The position numbers and the translations under genes were made by a program. 64,000 nt of DNA from Ceratothoa steindachneri. Taxonomy: Eukaryota; Arthropoda; Malacostraca; Isopoda; Cymothoidae. Where the stretch lies: assembly GCA_963969495.1 (NCBI GenBank), contig OZ018324.1, positions 46,203,019 through 46,267,018 on the forward strand, read 5' to 3'. Numbering within the stretch: position 1 is the stretch's first letter; each line of letters begins with the position of its first letter. Positions 11,380 through 21,870 of the stretch are shown in pieces. Below the pieces are notes generated by a model that made no database searches, had not been told where the DNA came from, and worked only from the letters and a program-made list of their open reading frames with translations.

Positions 11380-12010
11380 GAGGAAGGGTAGTTTAACTAA
11401 GAGAAGTAAGAGGAGTAAGCCTTACCCTGACGTCAGGTTAAGGCTTCACAGATCTCTTCTGCAAGCAATAAACGTGAGGCAAGGGCGCTTTGAGCTTCCG
11501 AGCGGGAAGTTACGTGATGACGGTTCTCTAAGGGGAGGGGGGCGGTAACGTCCGGTCCAGGGGAGAGTATTTTGGCCGCCCGAAGACGAGGATGGAGCGA
11601 GGAGGGCTTCGAAAGGAGTTGATGAGTGGAGTCAGAAAAATTGCTCGGTGGCGATCGTCAAATGGAAATACCTCACTGGCTGGGCTAATTCCAACGACAC
11701 AAAAAGTTCAGCCGTCACGTTGCTTCGTTGTTAAGCACCTGACTTGGAATTAGGAGGAATGCTTCTTCGGATCCTGGCGGGACTCGTCAACCCTGTGTCT
11801 CTTACCTGGACGACGAACCATATATATCCGAGGCTCCCCCCGAAGGGATGGGGGAAACATGGGGTGTTTGGCTAGCGCTACTCTCGAATGGCCTCGAACC
11901 TTCACACCCAGGCGATTCTAACCCGCGAAAACGTGGTCCGGGGTGGACGCGGTTCGAGGCTACCGCTTGTGGATGGAGGGGGGTAGGGGATGAAAGCCTA
12001 ACGAAATTCC
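11380..12010 (-). repeat. LTR-like repeat, family L2, inverted copy
   Basis: The reverse complement of this segment matches 14.73-15.24 kb over several hundred bases. Shared landmarks include TCCACAAGxGGTxGCCTCGAA, CATTCGAGAGTAG, GGAATTAGCCCA, CATCAACTCCTTTCGAAGC, CCAAAATACTCTC and AGAGAACCGTCATCAC. It is GC-rich compared with its flanks, has TATA-like sequence near 11.82 kb, and carries no credible protein. It could be one LTR of an element whose other LTR is elsewhere. Confidence 0.8.
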
Positions 12011-12168
12011 AGAATTTTCTTAAACTATGGACGACAATTCTGGGCTGGAAAAGAAATTCCACGTGGAATTCCCCCACAATAGAATATACTCTAAAATTTT
12101 GATCTATTGTATGTCATGAATGAAATAAATAAGTTTCAAACATATTCTTCACTTTTTCATAGTTACCC

Positions 12169-12222
12169 ATATATATATATATATATATATGCATATATAT
12201 ATACTGTATGTAAATATAATAT

Positions 12223-12268
<46 letters not shown>

Positions 12269-12292
12269 TATATATATACTGTATGTAAATAT

Positions 12293-12351
<59 letters not shown>
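12169..12351. repeat. (TA)n microsatellite with higher-order repeat
   Basis: Nearly pure TA dinucleotides are interrupted twice by the same motif, ATGCATATATATATACTGTA followed by TGTAAATATAA, about 73 bases apart (12190 and 12265). It directly abuts the left end of the mariner element, which begins two bases after the last TA. Confidence 0.95.
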
Positions 12352-12353
<2 letters not shown>

Positions 12354-12354
<1 letters not shown>

Positions 12355-13640
12355 GAGGGGCGGTCAATAAGTTTTGCGACTCGGTACGGCAAAACAGAGG
12401 GAGGGGGATGGATGTTTGTGGGGGTGTTAAGACAAGTTATGACAAGTCAGGACCTGAAGCCGCACGCTCCTGCCGCGTCTATTTAAGAAACAGTAGCTGA
12501 TCGCAAATCGTCAGTCACAATTTTTTTAACAATGGAGAAGGTTGGGCACCGCGCATTAATCAAATTTTTGACCAAGGACGGCAAGAATGCAAAAAAGATC
12601 CAGTGTACAACGACACCGCATCTTCCTATGCAATCATTGCCTGCTGGAATAGGGAGTTCCGCCATGGTTGTGAGTCCCTTGAAGATGACCACCATCCAGG
12701 ATGCCCGTCAGACGTGACCAACTAGGAGAATGTGGCCCGTGTGAAGAGGATAATCCTCTAAAATCTACGGGTGAAGGTCGAAGAATTCGAGCGAAAACTT
12801 GAAATATTACATGGAAGTGTTATCAACATCATCCACGACAATTTGGCCATGACCAAGGTCTCTGCCCGTTGGGTCCCTAGAAACCTCACGAAACCCCACA
12901 CCCCATGATCGACTTCAACGTTGTCAAAGTTCGGAGGAGCTGCTGCTCATGTACAACCAAGACCCGGCAGGATTCGAGTCACGCATAGTGATGGGTGATA
13001 AAAGGTGGGTCCATCACTGGGATCACGAGACTAAACTCGAAAGCCTGGTCTGGAAGCACAAGGGCTCTCCGACCCCCATCAAGTCCTGGACCCAACCTTC
13101 AGCCGGGAAGATCATGTCCACCATCTTCTGGGATTCTCAGGGAGTGTTGATGGTGGAATATGCGCCTTGTGGAAGGACCATCACAGGCCAATCTTACGCC
13201 GAGGAACTGGCTGGTTGAAGAAATGCATCCGTCAGAAGCGGCGCGGCAAGTTGACACGCGGTGTCCTGCTCCTCCTCGATAATGCCTGTGTCCACAAGGC
13301 CAGAGTTTCACAAGCTGCCATGCACGAGTGCGGATTCCAGGAGCTCAAGCATCTCCCCTACATTCCAGATCTGGCCCCTATCAACTACTTTTTTTTCCGC
13401 CAGCTCAAGGCTGCACTGCGTGGACGCCGTTTTGGGGACGATGAAGATGTCCAGCTCGCCGTCCAGGAGTGGATTGAACAACAGTCGGGAGATTTCTGGT
13501 TGTCGGGAATTCGAAGCCTAAGGGACAAGTGGCGCAGGTGCATTGAAGTCGAGGGTAGTTATATTGAAAAATAATAAAACACTTTTCCTCATATCTCGTT
13601 TCCTTATATCCGAATTGCAAAACTTATTGAACCCCCATCG
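12354..13640 (+). mobile_element. mariner-family transposon, near full length (copy 1)
   Basis: The left end (CGAGGGGCGGTCAATAAGTT followed by TTGCGACTCGGTA) and the reverse complement of the right end (CGATGGGGGTTCAATAAGTT followed by TTGCAATTCGG) form terminal inverted repeats of about 30 bp. The 1287-bp length is normal for mariner. The element sits in TA repeat on the left and a short TA run on the right (13641-13653), as expected for TA target choice. It contains one transposase pseudogene, and a shorter relative lies at 61.24 kb. Confidence 0.93.
12532..13574 (+). pseudogene. mariner transposase, frameshifted (copy 1)
   Basis: The frame starts MEKVGHRALIKFLTKDGKNA (helix-turn-helix domain). 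Compared with copy 2 it lacks 16 bases after KKI, near 12600, which shifts the frame. Catalytic-domain motifs follow in other frames: GDKRWVHHWDHETK with the first Asp (about 12.99 kb), a LLLLDNACVHKA segment with the second Asp (about 13.27 kb), and YIPDLAPINYFFF (about 13.36 kb). Counting 34 residues between the second and third catalytic positions, the third Asp of the DD34D triad is Asn here, where copy 2 keeps Asp (PSDYFLF). The end reads RDKWRRCIEVEGSYIEK. The gene is dead by frameshift, stops and active-site loss. Confidence 0.9.
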
Positions 13641-13784
13641 TATATATATATATGGAAAAAGATCCAAGACAAATTGGTACCGTTAATGTACTGGCATCAT
13701 TAGACAACTGCTCTACCTCAGGTCCAGCAGGACATCTTTTCCTCCTCACACTGGAAGACTACATTTATAGGATAGCTATAAATG

Positions 13785-13852
<68 letters not shown>
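13785..13852. repeat. (TA)n microsatellite
   Basis: About 34 TA units with one TTTA interruption, 130 bases downstream of the mariner. Confidence 0.95.
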
Positions 13853-13854
<2 letters not shown>

Positions 13855-14575
13855 GAACTCAAAAGTTCGAAAGTAATTGGAATCCACCTTTCATTTTCCT
13901 GTGGGATTTTTATCATATATGCAGATTTTGTTAAAGATCATGATATGTATATTTCGCCTTTAGTTATTTTCTTTGCAAACTTTCCATTTTTCTTATTATC
14001 TTTTTTAGCACATTTGTAGATGGTAGACAACTTCTACGCCTATCTTTTTTTAAATGAAATGTGTTTGGTAAAACTAAACTTGACTTTAATTGCTGAGCTT
14101 TCGTTCTCTTGATGGAACAGTTGCATCTAGAGAACTCCCACATAAAAAAAACATCTCGAACAAGGGTTGTCCCGAATAGCAAGATTGATAAACAACTTCA
14201 ATCATTTTTAAGAAGGTAATTCAAAGCCACAAATGAAACGGAAAATAACCAGTCAGCATTAAGTAGCATCAAACTGTACTATACAAATCAGACATCATCG
14301 GCCTACAAAATAGTCGAAAAAAATATCGAGGAGAATATTAATCGTAACATTAAAGTTAAGATTCAGATGATTATATAATATAAAACGACAAAAGTTAAAA
14401 ATCTCATTATGAAAAACAACATCTGCGAAAACTCCTCGAACCTCAAGTCTAAGAACATAGTTTTCGAGTTTACCTGCCGAAACTAGCTGAGAAGTATAAA
14501 TAAAATCTTGAGTCAAATATTGTGGTTTACCATTATCTTTCACTGATCTGAATCACGCAAATGTGATATCTTTCA

Positions 14576-14577
<2 letters not shown>
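13853..14577. other. unassigned AT-rich sequence between two (TA)n tracts
   Basis: About 725 bases with only short chance frames on both strands. I see no motif. Confidence 0.4.

Positions 14578-14653
<76 letters not shown>
14578..14653. repeat. (TA)n microsatellite
   Basis: A pure run of about 38 TA units just upstream of the L2 repeat. Confidence 0.95.
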
Positions 14654-14656
<3 letters not shown>

Positions 14657-14729
14657 AGAGAATCCACACGTAGAAGATCTTTAGCAGAAAAGAAACGTCA
14701 TGTGCAGCAGAAGGCCCGGCTAGGCCTAA

Positions 14730-15520
14730 AGTGGTAAGCCTACCCCCCCCCCCCTCTTCCACAAGTGGTGCCTCGAATCGGGTCTCCCACGATTCACCTT
14801 TATGCGGGCTAAAATAGCTCTGCAAGAAGATTCGAGGCCTTTCGAGAGTAGAGCTGTTTCCTGCTAACCCCCAACTCCGGGGAGAGCCTTGGACATAAAT
14901 AACGCTCGACTTCCCGGAAGAGACACAGAGTTAAGAAGTCTCGCCAGAACCCAGAAGATTTCCGCATGGTTCCGAGTCAAGTGCTAGCAACAAAGCAAAG
15001 TGACAGCTGAACTATTTTGTGTATTTGGAATTAGCCCAAGCCAGGAGGTAATTCCACTGAACGATCGCCCCGAGTGATTTTCCAGACTTCTTTTATCAAC
15101 TCCTTTCGAAGCTTCCCTCACTTTGGGTAGCCAAAATACTCTCTCTTGGGCCGGAAGTTACCCCCCCCCTTGCTTTTGGAGAACCGTCATCACTCCAACC
15201 TCCCACTCTGAAGTCCGAGTGGCCTTACCTCAAGTGCAGAAGACATCCGTAAGCCAACCCCTTTCCCCCTTTTGGTAACCTAATTGAGTTAATCCCCCCT
15301 CCCCCTCATTTGAATAGTCTCTTTCGGGAATACCTTAAGTTCTAACTTCCTAGCCTGATTTATAACTACAATTCCCTCATTCAATTACTGATGTGATTTT
15401 GCCCGTTAATTCTCTGAGGTAAATTTACCCATCAATTCTCTCATTATTTTTGTGTAAATAAAATTATATTTTTTATACATGCCTCTTTAAATAACCTTGA
15501 GCTTTGCCAATGTCCATAAT
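14730..15520 (+). repeat. LTR-like repeat, family L2, direct copy
   Basis: Homologous in inverted orientation to 11.38-12.01 kb. In this orientation there is a TATA-like CATAAATAACG near 14895, a GC-rich body, then an AT-rich part with the polyadenylation-type motif GTAAATAAAATTATA near 15455. This TATA-to-AATAAA layout fits an LTR (U3-R-U5). Only 14.73-15.24 kb is supported by the other copy; the 3' extension is judged from composition and from a similar AATAAA segment at 4.9 kb. Confidence 0.7.
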
Positions 15521-15651
15521 TTACCTGACCTCGTTGCACCCTCTCGCTACTCAGCCCGTCTGAACTCGTGTTTTTCCGTCCCTTTTGTCGGTTCGCTTTC
15601 AAGTTATTGGTCCCTCCCTGATAGATATAATATGGTATTGATATAATGTAA

Positions 15652-15708
15652 TGTCATACCAAGACAATATACATATATATATATATATATGTATATTGTC
15701 GTGGTATG

Positions 15709-15711
<3 letters not shown>
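15652..15711. repeat. 28-bp-arm hairpin centred on TA repeat
   Basis: TGTCATACCAAGACAATATA and following bases reappear inverted as far as GTGGTATGACA, with a single mismatch over 28 bases. It runs directly into a (TA)n tract at 15712-15757 that ends in the same ATTGTCG word. It may be a self-folding end of a small transposon or a replication-slippage product. Confidence 0.85.

Positions 15712-15757
<46 letters not shown>
15712..15757. repeat. (TA)n microsatellite
   Basis: About 23 TA units directly after the hairpin and before L1 copy 2. Confidence 0.95.
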
Positions 15758-15760
<3 letters not shown>

Positions 15761-15771
15761 CGTAAAATAGG

Positions 15772-16572
15772 TTCCCGACGATATACTATATATAACTATT
15801 CGTTTTGGGGATTATTCTATATTAGACTGTGTGGTAATCTGATGACCGAGGTTAGTTAAAAAAAGTAGGGGGGGGACACGGAGAGGCTTATTTATCTTCA
15901 ATATACTTAAGAAGTGGAACGGGGCACAAAGATAAATAATAAGGTTACCATTAATAAAATAGAGTTTTATTAATTAAACTATCAAACAACACACGGAAAA
16001 TGTTTACATAAACGGGGATTAAAAATAGGAGAAACAAAGGAAATGAAAAAGTTGATGGGAATATCTGACTAATCTGAAGATTAAGATTTGAAGACATTTA
16101 AAACGGCAAACAAACAAGAAGGAGGAATGGTTCGCTAAACCGTCTAAAGCACAGAGTTGCAGTGAAAAAAGATTAAATGATTAAAGGTAATGCTTAGCTT
16201 ACGTAATTACAAGGTTGTCGGGCAGAGGAAGGCGATGGGAAGGAGTCTTCGGTCCAACTGGCGATTTCCAGGAGAAGGGGGTCTTTGGGGGGTTGTCCTT
16301 AACGAGGGGAGGAAGGACTGTCTTCGAGGAGTGGAAGCGAAGTGGGGCTCGGAAGTACGAGCGAACCTTGTGACAGGATATCGGAGATGTTCTATATGAA
16401 TAATGGAGGTTATTGTTGTAACCGGGTGTTCTCTTGAAGAACGTTAAAAATAGGGAATTAAATTATCCTGACGTGATCTCTTGGGAACGACAACCGTTTC
16501 TTGACGAACGAGCTTGAATAAGAATGGCTGTTCTAATGTAGTTCTCTTTCTGAACAACAAGGGGGGGGGAGA
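15772..16572 (-). repeat. LTR-like repeat, family L1 copy 2 (truncated)
   Basis: This matches the reverse complement of L1 copy 1 from the CCCGACGATATAC end through the GAACAACAAGG segment. Its promoter-side 400 bases are missing: at about 16573 it joins LINE B endonuclease sequence, and the junction falls inside what would be the FPLNY..PGP segment of that protein. Either L1 inserted into the LINE or a deletion joined them. Confidence 0.75.
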
Positions 16573-17140
16573 GAATGTTTAAGGGGAAGTTTTTGGATGT
16601 CAACACAATGTCCGGCTTTGTTGCCGAACGTTGTGTTATGAAGGTCGGGAAATCTGGCCCGGCCCTCTGGATTCTGTCTCTTACGAGTAGCATCTCCAGG
16701 TTTCTTCCCCTTTGATCGGTGTTTCTGTAGCCTGATGCACGGCATCTAACATTAAGATCACCGCTAAGCAATGTCAATTTCCCACGCCTGAAGAGTTTTT
16801 AAAAGTTAGGGATCGGCAGGTAATCTCGTCGCAGTGGTTGATAGGCCGCCGCTACGGTCAGGTCTCCAACTAGGGTAGGTATTGCTACTGCCCCGAATGA
16901 TTCATCTAGATCTGGAAGTGTTTTGTATGTTAGGTTGTTCCGGATCGCGATGGCAGCGCCATCGAACCGTTCTTGTGTATGGTTTTTGCTAATGATTGGG
17001 TAATTGTTTATTTTTATGCTGTTCATGTTTGTGTTAACGCCGTGTTCTGTGATGAGGATTAGGTCGGGATCCACTTTACGAAAAAAATTTCCATAAGGAA
17101 TGTGTTTCCCTACCCATCCGTTGACGGTGGTGTTTTCCAT
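16573..17140 (-). pseudogene. LINE B endonuclease fragment (copy 2)
   Basis: The frame starts near MENTTVNGWVGKHIPYGNFF and reads DPDLILITEHGVNTNM (the catalytic 'E' strand), then a FDGAAIAIRNNLTY segment and AAYQPLRRDYLPIPNF. After a frame change comes LLSGDLNVRCRASGYRN, the 'GDlNaRh' block with the catalytic Asp and Asn, and a SATKPDIVLTSKNFPLN segment. The C-terminal SDH motif is lost where L1 begins. The plus-strand copies read the same blocks, for example FAGDLNARCAAAGY and ATKPDIIMTSKGFP. The gap between frames at 16778-16798 marks a frameshift. Confidence 0.88.
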
Positions 17141-17403
17141 GTTTATGTTCTATTGTGTATGTGTGTGTTGGTTTGTCCCGATTAGTGGTTTTCGCTTCGT
17201 GTGTTTCTCCCGTTCCGAATTCTTTTGAACTCTGCCTCGCTTACGATGAGGCAGGAGTCCCTGTATATCTTAATCCTGGCCTCCATGAGTGCCGCTACTA
17301 CCAGCGCTTCACGGTCTGGGGAATCATAAGACCATTTCAATAGTCCCGTCTTCACTCTTTCAATGATTTTCCCCACCGTGGGGCTTAAAGAAAAGGAAGT
17401 TTC

Positions 17404-19147
17404 TTACGTTCTGAAGAATTTGATGTTGAGTTCTTCTCCATCACATTCCCTTACTTTTTGGGGATTTATGCTTCTGCTCCTTTTATTAATGGGTTGAGAG
17501 ATCTCCCGTTCGTCCTCGGATGACGAGGCCGGGCATAGGAGATTTCCTTCAGCCTGCTTGAGACGTCTGGCTGCTCTCTTTGCGCTCTCTTCCCTCTTCT
17601 TCATTACAGCTAGTCTTGGCTCCTTGTTAGGGGACCTCTGTTGGATAAGCTTCTGCTCTATTTCTTTGGTGCTACCCTCTCTCTCCTTGGTCTCCCGTGG
17701 GAAGGGGGTCGCGGGCGCCTCTTTATGTGCTTCAAACTGTACCTGTAGGACATCCCCTGAGGACGGGGGGCTCCGGAACCACATCTCTGCGAGGCCATTG
17801 TTTTTCATCATATTGTTGACCTCTCTGGCGAAGCAGCCTGGGCTGGTCAAATTCCTTACGTGCGCATATAGGATGCACGTAAGTATCTTTGTGGTGTTTT
17901 TGTCATCCTTGTCTAGTTTGATGTAGGTTCTTAGTCCCTGGCTGTTCAAGTCGCTTGCTGAGGGGGTGGTTTTAGCCGCTTTGGCATAGGAAGTGTTTGC
18001 CCTCCTAAAACCTTCCGCCCTCTCTATTTCTGCCTTTTTTTCGGATTATGTTTTTTTCTTTGTGCATGACATCGCGATTGCCCCATGCTTTTAGCTACAG
18101 TTTAAACATTTTTCCTCCTTGGCCTAGCATTCGCGCCAGCCGTGTCCTTTTTGGCTGCATCTGGAATAGGTTGATTCCTGCTCCTTGCATTTTTTCGTGG
18201 TGCGATGCTCAAGACTGTAGCAATTAAAGCAGATCTGCACGGGGGTGTATTCCTCGCGCTCGACCTTCTCACCACTGTTTTTTTCGTTGAAGAGAAGTAG
18301 CCCTCTCTCTTTTGCCTTGGACGCCATTTTGGGTGTCTGTGAATAGGACTTTGAATACGTGGGAGTACTCTGAGTTGTCTCTTTTGTTTCGAAACTTAAT
18401 GACCTCAGCCACTTTCGCCCACTTCGGGTTCTCCTCTATTTCTTCCTTTATTTCATTCTTTGTGTGTTAGCCGACCCATGGGTCCAGCCTAGATTTAAGG
18501 AGGCGTGGTTGGTTGGAGGTTTATCTCCTTAAGGTGCCTTACCCCTTCTTCTTTAGTAAGCGCCTCAATATCCTTTTCGCGTTCACATTCGTAACCAACT
18601 GGAGTGTCGATTAGCCTAAGCACGCCCACGCTGAGCTTACCGAACAGAGTCTTATAGACAGTACCCCTGTCCGGTTTTGCTTGTCGGCTGATACACCTAA
18701 GTGGGACCCTTAGGGCAGCCTGGGCCGTCATTATTACAGGTGGGCTCCTCTGGAAGAGGGGGTACGCTTTTCCTTCAGGATTTGGTCTTTTTCTGGATTC
18801 GAGACTCAATATTATAGTTATTTTTCCCTAAAAAAAGATTCGGTTTTTCTTTTTGGGGAGAAGAGGCCTCCCCCCCCCTCGTTAAACCGCCGCCTGGATG
18901 TAAGAAGGGATTTGCCTTTGGGTGGATGATAAAAGATGGATGAGATGAATCCGGGTAGGATCCTCTCGGGGGTTTGATTGTATGGCGGACGTATTGACAA
19001 CGCCGCCCCCCGAGGGTTTTGAAACGCGACCGCTCCCCAAAGTACCATAGAGACGGTTGTATGTCCCTCTATGGTCCTGAAAGGGGCCTTCGCCATAATG
19101 GGCACCGAAGGTTGCAGTCCGTCCCTTGTCCGGAATATTTCTGACAT
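17404..19147 (-). pseudogene. LINE B gag-like ORF1 (copy 2), frameshifted
   Basis: The frame probably starts at the minus-strand ATG near 19147 (MSEIFRTRDGLQPSVPIM). Later parts read RGTVYKTLFGKLSVGVLRL, NPKWAKVAEVIKFRNK, then zinc-knuckle motifs: CFNCYSLEHRTTKKC and CSRCSQKGHGWREC, with a third degraded CLNC..KHG.IAMSC. After these comes a lysine- and glutamate-rich region and the C-terminal segment KILTCILYAHVRNLTSPGCF, which recurs in the other two gag copies. Such proteins bind element RNA to form the transposition particle. Several stops and frame changes mark it as dead. Confidence 0.82.
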
Positions 19148-19150
19148 TGT

Positions 19151-19874
19151 TCTCTACTGTGGGCTAATCCTCAAACCAGCTTCCTCCAATGCCCCCAAAT
19201 ATGCCAATGCAACTGCTAGGCATAGTTGGGACGAAACATGAATTGCAAACCCCTCTCACATCTGACGGCCGTTCACGTAGGGGGGTGGGGCCAGGGACTT
19301 AAGTGGTTATTTGGTCAAGTGAGGCCGCTAAAAGAAAGATGAAGTTAGTATGAAGGTGAGTGGTGATGAAAAATGAGTAATATCTCTCCTTTGGAAGATT
19401 TTGGAGGCGTTTGGGAAATTTCATCCACAACTTTCCCTTCTTTACCGGTTCTGAGATCGCTGTCGGATGTAATATACCAAGAATTCTTCGCCGTCGTTTT
19501 CTTTTGGGTTTTCTCTTGATTGTATATGCACTCTAGGAAAATTTGAATAGTAGTAGATAAAAGATGGTGAAATGGGGGAAGGGTTTCCCCCGTTCTTAGG
19601 GGCATCGCAGGCATACTTTATTTTTATATATGTATTTTTCCTTTTTTTTATTATTTCTGTTGTCTCATGTATTACTCTGTATGTGTTTTTCTTTTTCTTT
19701 TTCTGTATATTTGTTCTGCTTTTCTCGTTTAATCTGTATACTTGTATCGGTGTTGTTAGGCTTTCAAGCCTTTGTGAGCTTGCGTTTTCTGTGTTTGTAT
19801 CTCGTGTGCATTTTCGTTGTTTGTTTATCCTGTTATTTTGTGGGTTTTTGTGTCATACTATGTGTTGTTAGTGT
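19151..19874 (-). other. probable LINE B untranslated region
   Basis: Between the RT end of copy 1 and the gag start of copy 2 the minus strand is A-rich and lacks a conserved protein. It includes short AAAAAGAAAAAG runs near 19.7 kb. It is probably 3' UTR of the upstream copy plus 5' leader of the next. A 100-codon plus-strand frame here is a Phe/Cys-rich mirror of the A-rich strand and not a gene. Confidence 0.5.
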
Positions 19875-21601
19875 TTAAATGTAAATTGGTTGTATGTTTT
19901 CCTCCGAACAGAATTTGGTGCTTGGGAATCGCTGGTTACGACCGACCTTCCCGTTCAACCTGGCAGGGATGTTGATCCTGCGTCCAGTTCTTCTTAATTC
20001 CGGGATGATAACATTGGCCATTGTATACCAGCTTTTTTGGCTAGTTTCTGGGTTGCAACATTTATCGGCTCCATCTTCTGCCGGCGGTGCAGGTCCCTCT
20101 GCCGAAGTTGTTCCCTTCTTCTGCATTTGTTCATGAAGAGAGATGCAGATTTCTGCACTCGTTGGAGCCTTTTCATAGAGGTCTTGCTGGCGATCTGAGG
20201 CACTACTGCAGGGTAGATAAGCTTAGCCCAAATAAACGACAGGTATAATTTCTTGATATTCGCCGAGCTAAGTTCTCTGAACCTATATAGCTTAAAGATT
20301 TCTCTCTTCGTCATATTCTGCCTCACCATGTAGTGACTTGAGTATCCACTGTCGGAGAATTTTAGGCCCGGGATGGTGCCTTGGGCGGAGTAACCGTATC
20401 TCCTTCCATCAATTATAATAGGCAACGTCAACTGACGGCACAGCGGGAGAATTGTGAACTTCTCCCTGTTGGTCCGGATTTTCCACCTCCTCTCGTAATC
20501 GTTCATGTTCGAGATCTACGCGATGGTGTTGATAGCCTGATTCCTTGCTTTCCTATCCCTACACGGGACGATCTGAGTGATGTCATCTGCGTATTGCAGA
20601 TACATCGTGTCTCCGTGGATTGGAGTAGGGAGATCGATGGTGAAGACCAGGTAAAGCAAGGGACTCAGGCAGCTCTCCTGAGGAACGCCCGCTTTGAGTT
20701 CGAATTCTGGACCTTTGTGATCTTCTATCATGATACGCGCTCTTCTTTCCATGATGAAGTCACAAAGAATCCTTTCCATGACTGGGTTTAGCTGGAGACT
20801 TAGGATCTTGTATTGCAGTCCACTTAGCCAAACCTTGTCGAAGGCCTTCTGCACGTTCCTCATTACGATGTCTACATAGTGACCCTTCGCTCGGCATTGC
20901 GCGATCTTTTCTGTTAGGAGCGCTAGGATCGTTTCAGTGCCTCGTTTTGGTCTAAACCCATTTTGTTGTGGGTTGTGTGCTCCCAACTCGTCGAGTTGAT
21001 ATTTTAGCCTGTTGGCTATATTCTTCTCGAAGATCTTGCCGGAAACTTCTAGGAGAGAGATTATGTTTTTGTTATCCACTTCGTATGGGGGCTTGTTCCC
21101 TTTCGAGATAAAAATGATTTTCACCACCTTATACCTGTCTGGGAAGTAGCCTGTATTCAGGGAAGCATTCATGATGTTTACTATTCCCTGAATAAATTTC
21201 CTAGGGACATTCACTAGGTTGTTTTTAGTGAGCCCAGACCATCCTGGTGCCCTTTGTTTGAAGGACCTTATAGTGTTAATGGTCTCTTCAACAGTGATCG
21301 GGCGTTCATGGTCAACCATTTCTCTTTCTCTGGATACTTGCGGTTGTGGGTGGGTCCTATGTATCATCGCTCCGAGGTCCTCGAGCAGTTGGTCTTTGAA
21401 GTCCTCGAAATCGTCGTTCTCCTCAGGTGAGATCGCAAAGACCTCTTTCTAGTGCTCCCTAAATCTTCTTTCCAGGGAATCCGGATCCTCTATGAGTATG
21501 TCGCCTTCTTTGATTTTAATCCCAGGCTGGTGAGGCAATTCCCTAAGTCTTCGGATGCTATTACAAAAACTTACAGGATTTGTCTCCTGGTCCAGTCTGC
21601 A

Positions 21602-21604
<3 letters not shown>
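19875..21604 (-). mobile_element. LINE B copy 1: reverse transcriptase relic, 5' truncated
   Basis: The minus strand carries RT and its C-terminal region from about 21.45 kb down to 19.88 kb. The gag and endonuclease parts are missing, and the upstream side ends at a (TA)n tract at 21.6 kb. Truncation at the 5' side is typical of LINE insertion. It lies head-to-head with plus-strand pieces of the same family across the TA tract. Confidence 0.85.
19994..21452 (-). pseudogene. LINE B reverse transcriptase (copy 1)
   Basis: The longest open stretch (283 codons, 21367-20516) reads a TIRSFKQRAPGWSGLTKN segment, a PPYEVDNKNIISLLEVSGKI segment, NGFRPKRGTETILALL, QKAFDKVWLSGLQYKIL, AGVPQESCLSPLLYLVFTID and YLQYADDITQIV with the catalytic YADD at about 20576-20599. 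In another frame, it continues with RTNREKFTILPL, VLPGL..-like GTIPGLKFS and the thumb segment MKRLQRVQKSASLFM. These are RT domains 1-7 and the thumb of a Jockey/I-type LINE. 'GVPQES' replaces the usual GVPQGS, and a frameshift occurs near 20.51 kb. Confidence 0.9.

Positions 21605-21695
<91 letters not shown>
21605..21695. repeat. (TA)n microsatellite at LINE B head-to-head junction
   Basis: About 40 TA units between minus-strand and plus-strand LINE B fragments. Confidence 0.95.
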
Positions 21696-21699
21696 ATAA

Positions 21700-21870
21700 T
21701 AATAAAAACAAAAAAAAGAGAAGAAAAATAATAACCAAAACAAGAAAAACCTAAGAGGAGCCCTCTACAGCAAGGTAAAACTAAAACTCTTTTTCTCTAT
21801 ATACCTGCTACACATTTTTCTACTTCTTACATCAATTTCAATTTTAAATTTTTTTAGACTTGACCGCACA
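21700..21870 (+). repeat. LINE B 3' end fragment
   Basis: About 150 bases match 26.04-26.22 kb, the 3' end of LINE B copy 4. Shared strings include GAAAAATAA.AACCAAA, GGAGCCCTCTACA and CTTCTTACATCAATTTCAAT. It is the tail of an otherwise missing plus-strand copy and lies next to the (TA)n tract. Confidence 0.8.

Larger units (their letters stand above)
16573..19150 (-). mobile_element. LINE B copy 2: gag and endonuclease relic
   Basis: On the minus strand a gag-like ORF1 (19147 to 17404) is followed by an endonuclease (17140 to about 16575). The expected reverse transcriptase is absent because the element stops at the L1 repeat. Related gag or endonuclease pieces occur at 21.9-24.5 kb (plus) and 28.1-29.15 kb (minus), which defines family B. 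The Jockey/I-type placement of the family is inferred. Confidence 0.8.

Noticed and set aside
12107..12392. Open frames of alternating Tyr-Ile on both strands
   Set aside because: They are translations of the (TA)n array, which has no stops in these frames. The same holds for frames at 13.65-13.88, 14.55-14.83, 21.45-21.75, 61.13-61.31, 61.85-62.23 and 63.12-63.31 kb.
17558..17926. 122-codon plus-strand frame with leader-like hydrophobic start
   Set aside because: It is antisense to the LINE B gag C-terminal part, whose sequence is confirmed by two other copies.
19572..19878. Phe/Cys-rich open frame that looks like a membrane protein
   Set aside because: It is antisense to the A-rich untranslated part of LINE B on the minus strand. 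There is no motif or start context.
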